NCBI RefSeq assembly: GCF_025145845.1
Contig: NZ_CP102253.1
Coordinates: forward strand, 2,356,001 to 2,420,000
DNA: 64,000 bases
DNA from: Alistipes shahii WAL 8301
Lineage (GTDB): Bacteria > Bacteroidota > Bacteroidia > Bacteroidales > Rikenellaceae
Direction of reading: 5' to 3'
Shown here piece by piece: positions 35,601 through 44,725 of the stretch; position 1 is the first letter of the stretch; the number at the start of each line of letters is the position of its first letter. A program made the translations under genes and the position numbers. Below the pieces are notes generated by a model. That model was not told where the DNA came from, ran no database searches, and saw nothing but the letters and a program-made list of their open reading frames with translations.

Positions 35601-36296
35601 TACGGATACGGGCTCGAAACAGCGCCCAAAGGTGCTTTTTACTACGATGCCGACGGGCATAAGATCGACTGTTCGGGACAGCATATCGTCGATGCCTCGA
35701 CCGGAAATCCCATCCTCGACGCTACCAACCTCAAGGACCTGGGCAGTATTTACCCCCAGTGGAAGGCCGGCCTGACGACGACGGTGAGTTATAAAAGCCT
35801 GACCGTTTCCGCTTCGTTCGCTGCCTCGTATGGCGGCAAAGCCTACTCGCTGACCAATTCGATCCTCTCCTACATGGGTAAGCTGACCAATTCGCTCGAG
35901 GGACGTTACGACGGCCTGATTCATCCGGGCGTCAACGTCTCCGCCGACGGCGTCTATTCGCCGAACAACACCATCACCACCGATGCGGTCGATTACTACA
36001 ATACGGTCATTTATCCGCGCGGCAACACCGAATCCAATGTTTTCGACACCTCGTATTTGAAAATGAAGGAACTGCGGGTCGAATATTCGCTGCCGAAGAA
36101 ACTTTGCTCCAAGACCAAGGTGTTCCAGAACGTCTCGCTGTCGTTCTTTGCCACGAACCTGTTCTGCATCACGAATTTCCCGCAGTTCGATCCGGAGGTG
36201 GCTTCGCTTTCGGGATCGTCGCTCTACCGCGGCGTCGAGACGGGCGCTTACCCGATGACCCGTTCCTACGGATTCAGTCTCAAACTCGGATTCTAA
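32691..36296 (+). CDS. SusC/RagA transporter with STN signalling domain
   Basis: This 1201-residue outer-membrane transporter starts at TTG 32691: a TGA lies 36 bp upstream in frame, no ATG intervenes, and the sequence then reads straight into a signal peptide (RRVLPVLLALVVATAAVA). An STN domain (LTLNVKNITVKELLQTIEKQ, about 46-115) connects it to the FecR/sigma pair. It is followed by the regulatory-like domain (VRDADGVPLVGATLIVEG), the plug (VVVTALGITRKEKSLGYA, ALFVVDGVPIG, SISVLKGPAATALYG) and a barrel ending in FSLKLGF. With its SusD it should import a product of the surface enzymes encoded downstream. Confidence 0.95.
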   Translation: MKLQTSIQKRAYRARCGLRRVLPVLLALVVATAAVAVPPSSSRDGKLTLNVKNITVKELLQTIEKQSRYTFVYNISDLDPARRVSLSVTDASVEAVIAQAIPEVTATVRGTQVVLVRKAADKARPNVKITGTVRDADGVPLVGATLIVEGTTLGMSTGANGEYTLNVPANGKIVCSYLGYDSVTETVNARTRIDFQLRAAANSIEDVVVTALGITRKEKSLGYAVSKIGSDDITNNASGSWLSGMAGKVAGLNLDQSAAGPGGSVRVTLRGEGSLSYNNNTALFVVDGVPIGSGMDSNTSSGSYESDDAPIDYGNGAGDINPDDVESISVLKGPAATALYGSRAANGAIIVTTKSGRKQKGIGVTFTTSVTFDKAGYWPDFQNVYGAGDFRKTTINTGHMTNGLNPDEYSFYTVDADHSDTGKKVNAFHSRYQFGEKIQGQMRYMYASFDPATGTYTRLPYEVCDWYKGFFRTGVTYTNSLAVDASDGHGSSLRVSVKDTRNDWIVPNTGFSTQNFTLSAISKRNKYIEAGLKLSYYRKNSDNLPVGGYSNSSPLKTLLWQPVSASARDAYNEWNSGRLVDYYSGSDSSVKLINGLMDNPYFIVYECLNTQAKDRVYGNASVTGHIIPEKLSLTVRSGIDFSNDFRTQQKPQYTHAYLDGMYREQTIRNIELNNDFLLSYRDTFGDFSLNASLGGNNMLYKYHSVRLTANMLEEPNVFILQNVNGKLDVDNLRKTKSINSFYGLVSLSWRDMLFFDITGRNDWSSTLAPGYNSYFYPSVSASVLLDEVFKLRNKAKWIDMLKIRGSWANVGNDTEPYQLLGSYSNSSVFTGAYKLPGSTKNYRLKPENVESWEVGFEGHFLQNRISFDFAYYSSETTNQIINVPSDWATGASSMVINAGCVRNEGIELSARFQLVKTKNWRWNIDANWSKNWNELVELPPGVNVWQLNASNTIGSKVFIYAYPGGELGRIYGYGLETAPKGAFYYDADGHKIDCSGQHIVDASTGNPILDATNLKDLGSIYPQWKAGLTTTVSYKSLTVSASFAASYGGKAYSLTNSILSYMGKLTNSLEGRYDGLIHPGVNVSADGVYSPNNTITTDAVDYYNTVIYPRGNTESNVFDTSYLKMKELRVEYSLPKKLCSKTKVFQNVSLSFFATNLFCITNFPQFDPEVASLSGSSLYRGVETGAYPMTRSYGFSLKLGF

Positions 36297-36309
36297 AACT
36301 GACGCGATT

Positions 36310-37818
36310 ATGAAAATGCTGAAATATATCTTGATCCCGGCCCTGCTGCTCACGGCGGCAAGCGCCTGTATGACCAAATTCGAAGAATACAATACCAACC
36401 CCAACGAAATGGAACAGTGGAAGATATCCCCTGCGGGCATGATCCAGGAACTGCTCTATTCGGGGACCGAGGTATTCCTCTACCGGACCTGGCAGCTCAA
36501 CGGCGAGCTGATCCAGTATACGATCGCCGGCTCGGGCAACAATACCTACCACCGTTATGTGATCGAGAATTCGGTGGGTGCGTCGGCCTGGAGCAATCTC
36601 TACATGCAGGCGGCCAATGCCGACCACATGCGCCAATTGGCTGTCCGGAAAGAAGACCCCAATTACGAGGCTATTGCACTCACGTTGCGGACGCTGTTCC
36701 TGCAGAACATTGCCGACCTGTTCGGCGACGCTCCCTATTCGCAGGCTTTCAAAGGTTCGTCCGAGGGTATCAAACAGCCGGTGTTCGACTCGCAGGAGGC
36801 GGTCTACCGGGCGCTGCTTGCCGACCTGGAGCATGCCAATTCGCTTTACGACAGTTCGTTGAAACTACCCAGCGCCGAGCGTGACCTGCTCTACAAAGGC
36901 GATATCTCGAAATGGCGCAAGTTCAACAATTCGCTCTACCTGCGCCTGCTCATGCGGTTGAGCAACCGCAATGCGGCCATGGGCGTTGCCGCGAAGATCG
37001 CCGAAATCTTCAATAATCCGGACCGGTATCCGGTTTTTGCAAGCAACGGCGACAATGCCAAAATGTCTTATGAAAGCGTGGAGCCTTTCGTCAACTACTG
37101 GGGCACGAAGCTGAATACGCAGTTCACCACCTCGACCGGACGCCGCCCTGCGGAGCAGATCGTCGACATGATGAATCATTCGGGCGATCCGCGCATCGGT
37201 ATCTGGTTCCAGCAACCGTCGGGCGCCGAGGGTTGGAAAGGCGGCCAAAGCGGTATCGAATCGCAGGAGGCCGATTTTACGGGTATCGCAAACCTCAACA
37301 AAGCCAATCTGGGCGATTATGCTTCACCTTACGCGCTGATGAAGTACGACGAAGTGCTGTTCATCCAGGCCGAAGCCATCCAGCGCGGATGGATCGCGGG
37401 GGACGCCGCCGCCTGTTACCAGAACGCCATCCGGGCTTCGATCAATTACTGGAAAGAGGTGGATACGACGGGACTGAACATCACCGACAAGGTGATCGAG
37501 AATTTCCTGGCGAATGTCCCCTACGACGGAACGCTCGAATCGATCATCAACCAGAAATACGTGGCCCTGTTCTGGGTCGGTTACGAGGCGTGGGCCGATT
37601 ATCGCCGCACGGGGTATCCGGTGTTGACGATCGGCAGCGGTACGTTCAACGACCACATCCTGCCGACGCGTCTGGTCTATCCGACCAATACGATGGAGAC
37701 CAACAAGGAGAATTACAATGCGGCCGTCGAACGCCTGAGGACCTACTACGGCGGCGCCGACGACATGAAGACCCCCGTCTGGTGGAGTAAGGCTGCCGTC
37801 GACAAAGGAATCAAATAA
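36310..37818 (+). CDS. SusD/RagB-family surface lipoprotein
   Basis: This 502-residue lipoprotein (signal ending LLTAASAC) starts 13 bp after SusC. It has the N-terminal FEEYNTNPNEMEQW, TPR-like ALTLRTLFLQNIADLFGDAPYSQAF and the C-terminal GYEAWADYRRTGYPVL signature. A SusD-like lid binds ligand and closes over the paired SusC. Here the ligand may be a nucleotide-derived or phosphoester compound, judged only from the nuclease and phosphoesterase genes in the same operon. Confidence 0.95.
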   Translation: MKMLKYILIPALLLTAASACMTKFEEYNTNPNEMEQWKISPAGMIQELLYSGTEVFLYRTWQLNGELIQYTIAGSGNNTYHRYVIENSVGASAWSNLYMQAANADHMRQLAVRKEDPNYEAIALTLRTLFLQNIADLFGDAPYSQAFKGSSEGIKQPVFDSQEAVYRALLADLEHANSLYDSSLKLPSAERDLLYKGDISKWRKFNNSLYLRLLMRLSNRNAAMGVAAKIAEIFNNPDRYPVFASNGDNAKMSYESVEPFVNYWGTKLNTQFTTSTGRRPAEQIVDMMNHSGDPRIGIWFQQPSGAEGWKGGQSGIESQEADFTGIANLNKANLGDYASPYALMKYDEVLFIQAEAIQRGWIAGDAAACYQNAIRASINYWKEVDTTGLNITDKVIENFLANVPYDGTLESIINQKYVALFWVGYEAWADYRRTGYPVLTIGSGTFNDHILPTRLVYPTNTMETNKENYNAAVERLRTYYGGADDMKTPVWWSKAAVDKGIK

Positions 37819-37835
37819 CCGAAAAAGACTGGACT

Positions 37836-39968
37836 ATGAAAACGATGATAAAACGTCTTTGCATCTTTGCCGCCGGGGCGGCCGCCTTGGTTTCGGCGGC
37901 GCTGGCCACGTCGTGCGAAAAGGACGAGACGCAGGAGAAATATGTCTATATCCTCGATAACGACAAAAACGGGATTCAGGAGGTGTCGTTCAATACGGCG
38001 GGCGGGACACAGGATTTTCTGATGTACTCCAACTACGGAAGCTGGAAACTCGTACCCACCTACGAAGAGGACCTCGAATGGCTGTCCTACTGGCCGACGG
38101 AGGGTGTCGGCGACGCCCGTTTCTCGGCCATGGTCGAGAAGAATACGACGGCCTACCAGCGCCACGGGACATTGAATATCGTGGTCGACGGCCTTTCGGT
38201 GGCGACGATCCGGTTCAACCAGGCGGGCGACGAGCCCAAACTGAAGGTCAACGTCAAGGAGTCGGGCAAGACCGTTTCGGTCAAGGGCGAGACCTTCACC
38301 GTGGGCGTCGAGTCGAATATCGACTGGGTGGCCGAACTGGTCGATCCGGCCGATGCCTCGTGGGTTACGATCGGCGACTTCACGCCTGTGAGCCAAACTT
38401 TCACCTGTGCGGCGAATCCGGGCTCCGAGCCGCGTGAAGCGCAGGTGCGTATCCGGGCTTACGGCACTTCGGTGTCGTGTGTGTTCGCCATCATGCAGGC
38501 CGACCGGTCGAGCGCCTTCGAGGAGGCCGAAAAGATCACGGTCGCCGACCTGCTGGCGATGGGCGAGGGTAAGATCGCGCGCAACGTCTATGTCGCGGGC
38601 AGCGTGATCAGCGACCGCACGACGCGCAACTATCCGGTGGCCTATTCGACCGGAGGCGGCGAGCAGGTGAACAACACGATGTTCATCCAGGACGAGACCG
38701 GAGGCCTGTGGATCGAATTCGACGATGCGGCGGACAATACCTGCGACCTGAACCAGGTCGTTACGCTCCACATGTACGGACAGCATATCGAACGCGACGC
38801 CTATACCAACGGATTGAAGATTGCCGGGCTTTCGTCGACGGCCGTACAGAGCGCCGTGGCGGGAACACCCGTCGAACCGGTCGTGATTGATGACCTGACG
38901 AAGCTGCCGGCGTATGAGAACCGGCTGGTGACGCTGCGCAACGTTGAATTCGCATTGCCTTACGGGACGCTGGTCAACATCAACGAAGGGGTGTCGTACC
39001 TCGGTATCAAACAGGGAGCCGCCTATCAGGCTTCGGCGGATTACAACGACCTGACGATCGAGTACGGCCATTACCTGCGCGACGCCAAGGGCAATACGGC
39101 TAAACTCTACACCACGTGGTCGTTCACCGAGCGGGCGCTTTCGATGATTCCCGAAGGGGCCGGCGATATCACGGGTATCGTCAACAAGCGTTACAAATGC
39201 GACGTTTACGACGGCCGCGACCAGATGCGCCGTCCGGTCGAGAGTTGGTGCGTGCGCATCCGCCGCGAGTCGGACATCACCAACTTCAAGGCCCCGGCCG
39301 CAAGCCGCCTTTCGAAGACCGTCATGCAGATCGGTCCGTGGACCGACAATGCAGGCGCCATGCAGTCGGTGACGGCGTCCGTCGGACAGGGACAGCTCAA
39401 ACATTCGGTCGGCGAGGACGTGCTGGGATCGACTTCGGGAAATACGCAGCAGATGTACCTGGCGTGGGCGCATGCCCGTTGTACGGCGGCGACATGGGAT
39501 GCGGTGAAGAATGCATGGCTCCCGGCCTACGGCAACACCAAAGGGGTGCAGTATGTCGCCGTGATGGCGCAGGGGTGGTGGAAAAATACCGCTGCGGTCA
39601 ATACCGATACGGACGGTTGCTGCTGGATTCTCTCGAACCTCTCGACGAAAGGCTTTACGGGGCAGATTTCACTCCAGTTTACGGCCTCGAGCAACACCGC
39701 AGGCCCGATGTACTTCCAGATGGAGTGGGCCGATACGGACAATGCCAAAACCTGGACGCCGATCGGCAACGAATACGTGGCTTCGAACTGGCACAACAGC
39801 ATCGCAGCGCCCGAATACCTCTTCGTGCTGCCCGACGAGCTGAAAGACCGCGAAAGTTTCTCGATCCGTCTGCGGGCTACCCGCCAGCGCAATGCCAGCG
39901 ACACGGAGAACACCGCTTCGGGAACCAGCCGCATCGGTGTCGTACGCATGTCGTGCCTCGATTTATAA
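37836..39968 (+). CDS. BACON and DUF5689 domain lipoprotein
   Basis: This 710-residue lipoprotein (ALATSCEKDE, a typical surface-export signal with acidic residues after the Cys) has two BACON-like beta-sandwiches (about 45-130 and 135-220). They carry the GGTQDFLMYSNYGSWKLVP and GESNIDW-type patterns. A DUF5689 OB-like region follows (NVYVAGSVISDRTTRNYP to about 450), then a C-terminal beta domain (SKTVMQIGPWTDNAGAMQS). Such proteins are non-enzymatic or of unknown activity. DUF5689 proteins often accompany nuclease or phosphatase genes in Bacteroidetes. It is co-transcribed, 17 bp after SusD. Confidence 0.85.
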   Translation: MKTMIKRLCIFAAGAAALVSAALATSCEKDETQEKYVYILDNDKNGIQEVSFNTAGGTQDFLMYSNYGSWKLVPTYEEDLEWLSYWPTEGVGDARFSAMVEKNTTAYQRHGTLNIVVDGLSVATIRFNQAGDEPKLKVNVKESGKTVSVKGETFTVGVESNIDWVAELVDPADASWVTIGDFTPVSQTFTCAANPGSEPREAQVRIRAYGTSVSCVFAIMQADRSSAFEEAEKITVADLLAMGEGKIARNVYVAGSVISDRTTRNYPVAYSTGGGEQVNNTMFIQDETGGLWIEFDDAADNTCDLNQVVTLHMYGQHIERDAYTNGLKIAGLSSTAVQSAVAGTPVEPVVIDDLTKLPAYENRLVTLRNVEFALPYGTLVNINEGVSYLGIKQGAAYQASADYNDLTIEYGHYLRDAKGNTAKLYTTWSFTERALSMIPEGAGDITGIVNKRYKCDVYDGRDQMRRPVESWCVRIRRESDITNFKAPAASRLSKTVMQIGPWTDNAGAMQSVTASVGQGQLKHSVGEDVLGSTSGNTQQMYLAWAHARCTAATWDAVKNAWLPAYGNTKGVQYVAVMAQGWWKNTAAVNTDTDGCCWILSNLSTKGFTGQISLQFTASSNTAGPMYFQMEWADTDNAKTWTPIGNEYVASNWHNSIAAPEYLFVLPDELKDRESFSIRLRATRQRNASDTENTASGTSRIGVVRMSCLDL

Positions 39969-39987
39969 ACCGTTAAAAATCCGAACG

Positions 39988-41946
39988 ATGAAAATAGGTC
40001 AATTCAAATTGAAAATGCTCTTCGTCCTGTTCGCGGGCTTCCTGCTCGCGGCAGGGTGCTCGGAGAGCGATTCCCCGGAGTTCGAACAGTCCCGGAGGCT
40101 AGTGCGCAATCTCTACCTCGCGCCCGTTATGAGCGTGTATGCCGGGCAGACGCTGACCCTGCAGGGAGTAGGCTTCGAGGCGGGCGACGTGGTTTCGTTC
40201 CGGGCCGACGCCGCTGTGTTCGACCTGCCGGTAAGCGGCGTTACGGCCAAGACGGCCCGTGTGGTGATACCTGCGGCGATCGCCCGGGAGAGCTACGACG
40301 TTTATGTGGTTCGCGGTGCGCAGGAGCAGTATGTCGCCACGGTGAAAATCTACCTTACGACCGACCAGGAAGTTCCCGACAAGGAGGGCATGAACATCAA
40401 GGGCATTGTCTTCTGCGGCGACAAAGGCGTGCCGGGTGTCCGCGTGTCGGACGGGTTGCAGACGGTCACCACCGATGAGAACGGTTACTACTGGATTCCG
40501 TCGCTCAAGACGCTGGGGTATGTCTTTATCACGATTCCCCAGGGTTACCTGCCCGCTGCGCTCGATAACAATATGATGATGGGCTTCTGGGCCGGACTGA
40601 CCGACGAGGCCGGGGTGTGCGAGAAGCATAACTTCGAGCTGGTGGAGGCCGATACCGAAAACCACGTCATGCTGGTGGGCGCCGACCTGCACCTGGCCGA
40701 CAAGCAGAACGACCTGCGCAATTTCAAAAACGGGTTTATCGCTGAAACGCAGGCTTTTGCCGATGCCAGCTCCGTGCCGGTTTTCTGCCTCATGGCGGGC
40801 GACATGACCTGGGACAGGTATTGGTACGACCGTAATTTCCGGCTTCCGCACTACCGGCAGTGGCTTTCCCGGAACGGATATTCCGTGCCCGTATTCCACG
40901 CGATGGGCAACCACGATAACGACCCCTATGTGCAGGGCGACGCCCCGGGGCAGCTTTCCTATTGCAGGACGCTGGGGCCGAACTACTATTCGTTCAACCT
41001 CGGCAAGGTGCACTACGTGGTACTCGACGACATTGACTGGATCAATACGGGCGGCAGCGACGGCGTGCTGGGCAGCCGCGACTACAACCGCGTCGTGTCG
41101 CTGGCGCAGATGACCTGGCTGGCCGAAGACCTGGCTGCCGTCGAGGATAAGACGGCGCCGCTGGTGGTCTGTCTGCATGTCCAGCTCTACGAAAATTACA
41201 ACGCCTCGTTCGCCAACACGGCCAAGATGCCGAGCGCCACGGGTGGAACCGGGGCGCTGATGAATGCCGTCCGGGATTTCTCCGAGGTGCATTTCATAAC
41301 GGGGCATACGCACCACAACTCCACGATGGTCATCAACGACAAAGTGATCGAACACAACACGGCCGCCGTCTGCGAAACATGGTGGTGGAGCACTTTCTTT
41401 TCCGACCGGGCCATCTGCGTCGACGGGTCGCCTGCCGGTTACGGAATCTATACGGTCAATTCGACCGACGTGAAGTGGAGCTACAAGGGCATCGGCGAAC
41501 CTGCCGGATACCAGTTCCGCACGTACGACATGAACACCGTGAAAAAGCACCTCGACAACAGCACCTACAAGGCGCTGCTGGCCCAGTATGCGAGCCGTGA
41601 CAACAAGGGCGACGACTATGGAAAAGTGGGCGATAACGTTGTTTATATCAATGTCTGGAACTACGATCCGGCCTGGAAGGTCGAGGTGCGGGAGGATGGC
41701 TCGCCGCTTGAGGTGAAGCGTGTCTTCGACCGCGACCCGCTGCACACGATCACCTTCGACATTCCCCGCGTGGAGGCCAAATACGAAGCCAATGCCGACT
41801 GGGCGTCGTGCTGCTCGTCGCACATGTTCAGCGTGACGGCGTCGTCGCCCGTGTCGGAACTCGAAATCACGGTCACCGACCGTTTCGGCAATGTCTATTC
41901 GGAACGGATGAAGCGGCCGAAGGCCTTTGTGAAGACCTCGAAATAA
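39988..41946 (+). CDS. Calcineurin-like phosphoesterase lipoprotein
   Basis: This 652-residue lipoprotein (FLLAAGCSESD) begins with a beta domain (LYLAPVMSVYAGQTLTLQG) and a metallophosphoesterase N-terminal region (INIKGIVFCGDKGVPGVRVSD). The catalytic core follows, with metal ligands in GADLHLAD, MAGDMTWD, MGNHDND, CLHVQ and GHTHHNS. A MetallophosC-type domain closes the protein. The start is ATG 39988, 19 bp after the upstream stop. It should hydrolyse phosphomono- or diesters at the cell surface. Together with the S1/P1 nuclease it supports a nucleic acid or phosphate scavenging role; the exact substrate is not visible. Confidence 0.9.
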   Translation: MKIGQFKLKMLFVLFAGFLLAAGCSESDSPEFEQSRRLVRNLYLAPVMSVYAGQTLTLQGVGFEAGDVVSFRADAAVFDLPVSGVTAKTARVVIPAAIARESYDVYVVRGAQEQYVATVKIYLTTDQEVPDKEGMNIKGIVFCGDKGVPGVRVSDGLQTVTTDENGYYWIPSLKTLGYVFITIPQGYLPAALDNNMMMGFWAGLTDEAGVCEKHNFELVEADTENHVMLVGADLHLADKQNDLRNFKNGFIAETQAFADASSVPVFCLMAGDMTWDRYWYDRNFRLPHYRQWLSRNGYSVPVFHAMGNHDNDPYVQGDAPGQLSYCRTLGPNYYSFNLGKVHYVVLDDIDWINTGGSDGVLGSRDYNRVVSLAQMTWLAEDLAAVEDKTAPLVVCLHVQLYENYNASFANTAKMPSATGGTGALMNAVRDFSEVHFITGHTHHNSTMVINDKVIEHNTAAVCETWWWSTFFSDRAICVDGSPAGYGIYTVNSTDVKWSYKGIGEPAGYQFRTYDMNTVKKHLDNSTYKALLAQYASRDNKGDDYGKVGDNVVYINVWNYDPAWKVEVREDGSPLEVKRVFDRDPLHTITFDIPRVEAKYEANADWASCCSSHMFSVTASSPVSELEITVTDRFGNVYSERMKRPKAFVKTSK

Positions 41947-41963
41947 CCTGAAAAACGAAGAGC

Positions 41964-44714
41964 ATGAAAAAGTACAGTATATGGCTGTTGGGATTCGCGG
42001 CGCTGGTCGCCGGGGCCTGCAGTACGGACCGGACCGGGGATGAGACGCTCGCACTCAGCGCTTCTTCGGTCAGCGCCAACAAGCGTGGAATGACCTACGA
42101 AGGCGGCGATGTCACGTTCGATGTCCTGTCGAATGTCTATTGGGTGATCAACCTCGACGAAGATGCCGACTGGCTGACCGTCGCGCCCCGTGCGGCGTAC
42201 GGCAACCAGACGGTGAAGGTCACCGCGGCCGTGAATCCCGGGGGCAGGCGTTCGACGACGCTTCGGTTCGATTCGCTGGACGGCGTGACCGCACAGATCG
42301 AGGTGACGCAGGGTTCCTCCGATGAACTTATCTACTACATCCGCACCGGGGCCGGGGCTTCGGCCGTTGCGGAGCCGGTCGCCGTGGGCGGCTATACGGC
42401 GTGGGAACCGGAAGGCGTCGGTGCTTCGGCGGTGGGATTCTCCGGCGTAAACGCTTTCGTGTCGGCCGACACGCCTTCGTCGGGCTACGACGAGGCTTCG
42501 GGCGGTAACAATATCGTGCTGGAGGTTCCCGGAGAGGGCCCGGAAACTGTGACGCCCTCGTTTTCCGTGCGCGACGTGGCGACCCGTGACGACTCCTATT
42601 TCCGTCTGAAGATGGGCGTGCTGGCTCCCGGCGGCGAACTGACGCCCGACCGGTTCCGGGTGCTCGTCGGGAACGGCGGCGACGAACTGATCGCCCTGCA
42701 ATACGAAGTGATCGACGGCGCAGGCGACTGGAAAGAGGTCCTGGCGCGGTTTTGGGTCGGCGAGGACAATCCCACGTTCGATTTTAAGGTCGAAGCCCCC
42801 GCAGGCGGTTACCGCATCGACGACTTCCGCCTTTACGAGGGCAACTTCGGCGAGGGACAGGAGGTTGCTTTCCAGGTCGGCGGCGACGACGGCAAGCCGG
42901 AAGGTTACGTCTATTTCGAGGACGATTTTTCGTGGGTGACCGACGTATACGGCGGAACCGATTACATCGGGACGTATCCTACGCCGCTTACGGCAGAAAC
43001 CTACTGGAACGGCATAACGGCGGCAAGCCACGGGCAGGAGGCCTATAACGCCCTCGTCGGATCGGGGTGGAAGACCGATGACAACAAACTCAAGGAGCGC
43101 GTTTACCTGCGTATCGGCTATGTCAAGATGGGGCGCGGTTCCAATGCGGCGGGTTGCGGCGGAGGCCTGGTAAGCCCGACGCTGGACATCCGGAAAAACC
43201 GTGCGGCGGATCTCAAGGTGACTTTTAAATGCTGTATTTACGTCGCTGCCAACGGCACGTGGGACCCCTCGACCATGCAGGTGCGGGTGATCGGTCCGGG
43301 TACGGTCAACGACGGTGTGTCGACGGAGAAGGTGCTCGTCATGCAGACCGAAACGCCGGTGCAGTGGGAGGAGAAGACGCTGATCGTCTACGGCGCGACC
43401 GACGCCACACAACTGGTCTTCGAATCGGTGGAGGAAACCAAGGCCAACCGCTGGTTTCTGGACGACGTGCGGATCGTCAAGGCGGGCCCGGACGACAAAC
43501 CTTCGGTAGACCTGATACCGCTGGCGGTTCCTGCGGTGACGTTCGACCAGGATGCCGCTACCGAAAGTTCCGTGAAGTTCACCTGGACCGAGGTCTCGCA
43601 GGCCGCGGAGTACGAGTATTCCTACACCTGTCTCAACTGCGGCGAGGTGGTCGCCTCGCGCAGCGGCAAGACGACGGAGCTGTCGGCCGAATTTACCGGA
43701 CTGATCGCCGGGACTTCGGCCCGCCTGACGGTCCGCGCCCTGCCCGCCGAAGGCGACAAGACCTATAAGGAATCCGCCTGGAGCGATCCCGTCGAGGGCG
43801 ACGTAAAGTCGTCCGGAGGCGGATTGCCCCAGCTCGCGACGCCTTCCGGCGTGACCGTTTCCGCCAACAGCGCCTATGGTTTCGAGGCTTCCTGGGCCGA
43901 GGTGTCCGATGCGACGGATTACACCTATTTCGTGGAACTGCCGAACGGACAGGTGGTCGCTACGGGTAAAACGTGGGAACCCCGCGTACATATCGGCGGG
44001 CTGGCCGGGAAGAATTTCGGCAATTACCCCTATTTCAATTTCCGCGTGGTGGCCAACCACATGAACTACAACAGTTCGAAGGTGGAGATTCCGCAGACGT
44101 TCCGCTCGTCGGAGCCTTCGGCGGCGGTCCGGGCCGATATCCTTCCTTCGACGGCCACGGTCTACTTCCAGGACGATTTCTCCTGGGCCGATCCCTGGAG
44201 CGGCAGTGCCCTGCTGGCGACCAACACCGACTGGATCAACACCTATTGTACGGTGGATACGATGGTGCGCCTCGACCTGCTGGAAAAGGAAGGAACCGTG
44301 TCGCTCAACGGCTGGGGTTACGATGCGACCAACAAGAGCGTTTACACCCGTCCGGGGTATATTCACCTCAATTCGTCGTCGGCGTTGGGCAACCTGATCA
44401 CCCCGGCATTCACCGGCATTACCGGTACGGACGACGTGAAGGTCAGCTTCGACGCCACCTATTTCTTCCAGTATTTCTCCGGTGCGGCCGATACGAACAA
44501 GACCCTGACGGCCAGCCTGAAGGGCGCCGGGACCATCGAAGGCGCTTCGGGCGGAATCATTTCGTTCACCTTGTCGCGCGGCAATGCGTGGGAGGGTTTC
44601 TCTTTCACGATCACGGGAGCCGATGCTACGACCCGCGTGGTGTTCGCCCCGGCGGTCAAAAGCAAGAACCGCGTGCAGTTCGATAACTTCCGCGCCGAAT
44701 CGTTAACCCGTTAA
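41964..44714 (+). CDS. BACON/fibronectin-type multidomain lipoprotein
   Basis: This 916-residue lipoprotein (LVAGACSTDRTGDE) starts with a BACON domain (about 25-110, VTFDVLSNVYWVINLDEDADWLTV). It continues with repeated beta-sandwich segments of the choice-of-anchor kind (YVYFEDDFSWVTDVYGG and, much later, TVYFQDDFSWADPWSG) and two fibronectin type III-like domains (about 510-610 and 630-720, EASWAEVSDATDYTYFVEL). No catalytic motif is evident, so adhesion to the substrate is likely. A 17-bp piece of its 3' end (near 44614) reappears at the junction of the collapsed duplicate at 45919. Confidence 0.8.
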   Translation: MKKYSIWLLGFAALVAGACSTDRTGDETLALSASSVSANKRGMTYEGGDVTFDVLSNVYWVINLDEDADWLTVAPRAAYGNQTVKVTAAVNPGGRRSTTLRFDSLDGVTAQIEVTQGSSDELIYYIRTGAGASAVAEPVAVGGYTAWEPEGVGASAVGFSGVNAFVSADTPSSGYDEASGGNNIVLEVPGEGPETVTPSFSVRDVATRDDSYFRLKMGVLAPGGELTPDRFRVLVGNGGDELIALQYEVIDGAGDWKEVLARFWVGEDNPTFDFKVEAPAGGYRIDDFRLYEGNFGEGQEVAFQVGGDDGKPEGYVYFEDDFSWVTDVYGGTDYIGTYPTPLTAETYWNGITAASHGQEAYNALVGSGWKTDDNKLKERVYLRIGYVKMGRGSNAAGCGGGLVSPTLDIRKNRAADLKVTFKCCIYVAANGTWDPSTMQVRVIGPGTVNDGVSTEKVLVMQTETPVQWEEKTLIVYGATDATQLVFESVEETKANRWFLDDVRIVKAGPDDKPSVDLIPLAVPAVTFDQDAATESSVKFTWTEVSQAAEYEYSYTCLNCGEVVASRSGKTTELSAEFTGLIAGTSARLTVRALPAEGDKTYKESAWSDPVEGDVKSSGGGLPQLATPSGVTVSANSAYGFEASWAEVSDATDYTYFVELPNGQVVATGKTWEPRVHIGGLAGKNFGNYPYFNFRVVANHMNYNSSKVEIPQTFRSSEPSAAVRADILPSTATVYFQDDFSWADPWSGSALLATNTDWINTYCTVDTMVRLDLLEKEGTVSLNGWGYDATNKSVYTRPGYIHLNSSSALGNLITPAFTGITGTDDVKVSFDATYFFQYFSGAADTNKTLTASLKGAGTIEGASGGIISFTLSRGNAWEGFSFTITGADATTRVVFAPAVKSKNRVQFDNFRAESLTR

Positions 44715-44725
44715 TTTGAAAGACA